Assembly: GCA_963667855.2 (NCBI GenBank)
Contig: CAXXKI010000004.1
Coordinates: 124,001 to 188,000 of the forward strand
Source: G963667855 sp963667855
Lineage (GTDB): Bacteria > Planctomycetota > Phycisphaerae > UBA1845
Length of the DNA stretch: 64,000 nucleotides
Direction: 5' to 3'
Below the pieces are notes generated by a model. That model was not told the origin of the DNA and did no database searches. It was given only the letters and a program-made list of their open reading frames with translations. Positions 62,759 through 64,000 of the stretch are shown here, piece by piece. The position numbers and the translations under genes were made by a program. Numbering within the stretch: position 1 is the stretch's first letter; each line of letters opens with the position of its first letter.

Positions 62759-64000
62759 ATGCAAAAGAAACTGGTTGTATTGGTTTTAGGGTTATTGGTT
62801 GCGGGGTGTGCCAATGAGCAGACTTCTCGGTTGTTCACTTCACCAAAGGGTGTAATAGATACTGAAATGAAGTTGCCGGAGGTATCTCGTGAATTCCGCG
62901 CTGCCTGGGTAGCAACTGTTGCCAATATCGACTGGCCTTCCAAGCCGGGGCTGTCGGTCGAAGATCAAAAGGCGGAGATGATCGCTATTTTAGATCGTGC
63001 GGAGGAACTCAATTTAAACGCTATTGTGTTCCAGGTTCGTTGCGCGACAGACGCCCTGTATGAATCCAAACTGGAGCCCTGGTCTGCCTACCTGACCGGC
63101 AAGCAGGGGCAGGCGCCGGATCCTTTCTACGATCCACTGGAATTCGCGGTTAAAGAGGCTCACGCTCGGGGTTTGGAATTGCACGCATGGTTTAATCCGT
63201 TCCGTGCCGGACACCCTGCGGCAAAGAACGATGCCCCTGACCACGTCTCGCAGAAGCATCCGGATTGGGTTCGCGACTATGGAAAGTACCCGTGGTTGGA
63301 CCCGAGTGAACCGGCAGCGGCCGCTCACTCGTTTGCCGTGTTTAAGGATGTTCTTGAAAGATACGACATCGATGGCGTTCACGTGGATGACTATTTCTAC
63401 CCTTATCCAATTACGGATAAAAAAGGCCAAAAAGTCGAGTTCCCCGATGATAGTAACTGGGAAAAATACCAGGCCTCCGGCGGTAAGCTTTCTCGTGACG
63501 ACTGGAGACGGGATAACATCAACCGCTTCATGAAAAACTTCTACGAGACCGCTCGTAAGGTAAAACCATATGTAAAGGTGGGGATCAGTCCCTTCGGCAT
63601 CTGGCGTCCGGGGCACCCTGAACAGATCAAGGGTTTCGATGCTTATGAGGAGCTGTACGCCGACGCCAAGCTGTGGTTTGAAGAGGGCTGGGTCGATTAC
63701 CTGACGCCTCAGTTGTACTGGAGGATAGATCCACCTGCTCAGAGTTATCCGGTTCTGTTGAAATGGTGGACCGAGCAGAATAAAAAGAATCGGCATGTCT
63801 GGCCGGGGAATTACCTGGGACGTATCACCGGAAAGAAGAGTTGGCCTATTCAGGAAATTGCCAATCAGATCAAACTTACTAGAAAGCAGCCGGGAGCCGG
63901 CGGTAATGTGTTTTTCAGCATGAAGTATCTTGTCAAAAACACTGCTGGAATCAACGAACTGATAGCGAAACTGTACGAAAAACCGGCCCTGGTACCGGCC
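62759..64000 (+). CDS. Lipoprotein glycoside hydrolase, GHL10 (DUF187) type, 3' partial
   Basis: The ATG at 62759 has AAAGGAAACC upstream and starts a lipoprotein signal (QKKLVVLVLGLLVAGC) with lipidation at Cys17. From about residue 45 the product matches the GHL10-like TIM barrel: REFRAAWVATVANIDWPSKP, LNLNAIVFQVRCATDALYES, GLELHAWFNPFRAG, HPDWVRDYGKYPWLDPS, RYDIDGVHVDDYFYPYP, VKVGISPFGIWRPGHPEQ and YLTPQLYWRIDPPAQSY. GHL10 members are predicted hydrolases of cell-wall or storage glycans. DGVHVDDYF would hold one of the acidic residues. The gene continues past the window end; 414 codons are seen. Confidence 0.92.
   Translation, partial: MQKKLVVLVLGLLVAGCANEQTSRLFTSPKGVIDTEMKLPEVSREFRAAWVATVANIDWPSKPGLSVEDQKAEMIAILDRAEELNLNAIVFQVRCATDALYESKLEPWSAYLTGKQGQAPDPFYDPLEFAVKEAHARGLELHAWFNPFRAGHPAAKNDAPDHVSQKHPDWVRDYGKYPWLDPSEPAAAAHSFAVFKDVLERYDIDGVHVDDYFYPYPITDKKGQKVEFPDDSNWEKYQASGGKLSRDDWRRDNINRFMKNFYETARKVKPYVKVGISPFGIWRPGHPEQIKGFDAYEELYADAKLWFEEGWVDYLTPQLYWRIDPPAQSYPVLLKWWTEQNKKNRHVWPGNYLGRITGKKSWPIQEIANQIKLTRKQPGAGGNVFFSMKYLVKNTAGINELIAKLYEKPALVPA

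Overview
The window looks like chromosomal DNA of a planctomycete, most likely Phycisphaerae or a close relative; this is inferred from gene content alone. Pointers are a secreted protein built of about 18 GACC-type cysteine repeats with dockerin-like calcium loops, an ECF sigma / anti-sigma / STN-domain operon whose sigma region 4 carries a TVQLVKWNVFQARK-like helix, a large pseudopilus operon with unusually long pseudopilins, a split glycine decarboxylase, and a four-helix-bundle (S23-type) gene among AT-rich palindromic repeats. No rRNA, tRNA, CRISPR array or recognisable transposase was seen.

Layout. 1-7.2 kb: the end of an Ala/Glu-rich coiled-coil protein, folD, a hypothetical gene, then a striking array of eight 138/139-bp tandem repeats (3848-4953), followed by gene-poor DNA with a probable broken gene. 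7.2-11.1 kb (minus): pabB, pabC, a Nif3/DUF34 gene and a zinc-ribbon gene, a p-aminobenzoate/folate-linked cluster. 11.3-18.3 kb (plus): an SH3-domain exported protein, a 58-residue lipoprotein, gpsA, a TPR plus duplicated Ig-like-domain protein, and a sensor kinase/response regulator pair. 18.3-25.9 kb (minus): a nucleotide-sugar dehydrogenase, an accessory patch (frameshifted four-helix-bundle gene, a tandem Imm26-like protein, three AT-rich palindromic repeats) and pyruvate phosphate dikinase with a clear promoter and terminator.

26.2-41.7 kb (plus) is a type II secretion / type IV pilus-like operon: two GspE/PilB ATPases, a GspF/PilC membrane protein, five pseudopilin-like proteins and a GspK-like protein. 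About 15 single-base frameshifts, all +1, fall between 27.9 and 30.3 kb; they break the second ATPase and touch the ends of its neighbours. The operon is followed by the secreted cysteine-repeat protein (42.1-45.6 kb), a plausible but unproven secretion substrate.

45.6-64 kb: gcvPB, gcvPA and a YhaM-like HD/OB protein (minus); an RND efflux pair (plus); dapF with a serine beta-lactamase-like hydrolase (minus); accA and an MpaA-like M14 peptidase (plus); a flavodoxin-like reductase; the sigma/anti-sigma/STN operon (minus); and the start of a lipoprotein glycosidase of the GHL10 type running off the right edge.

The least explained structures are the 138-bp tandem array with its repeated 42-codon reading frames, the exclusively +1 frameshift cluster, and the accessory patch at 20-23 kb.
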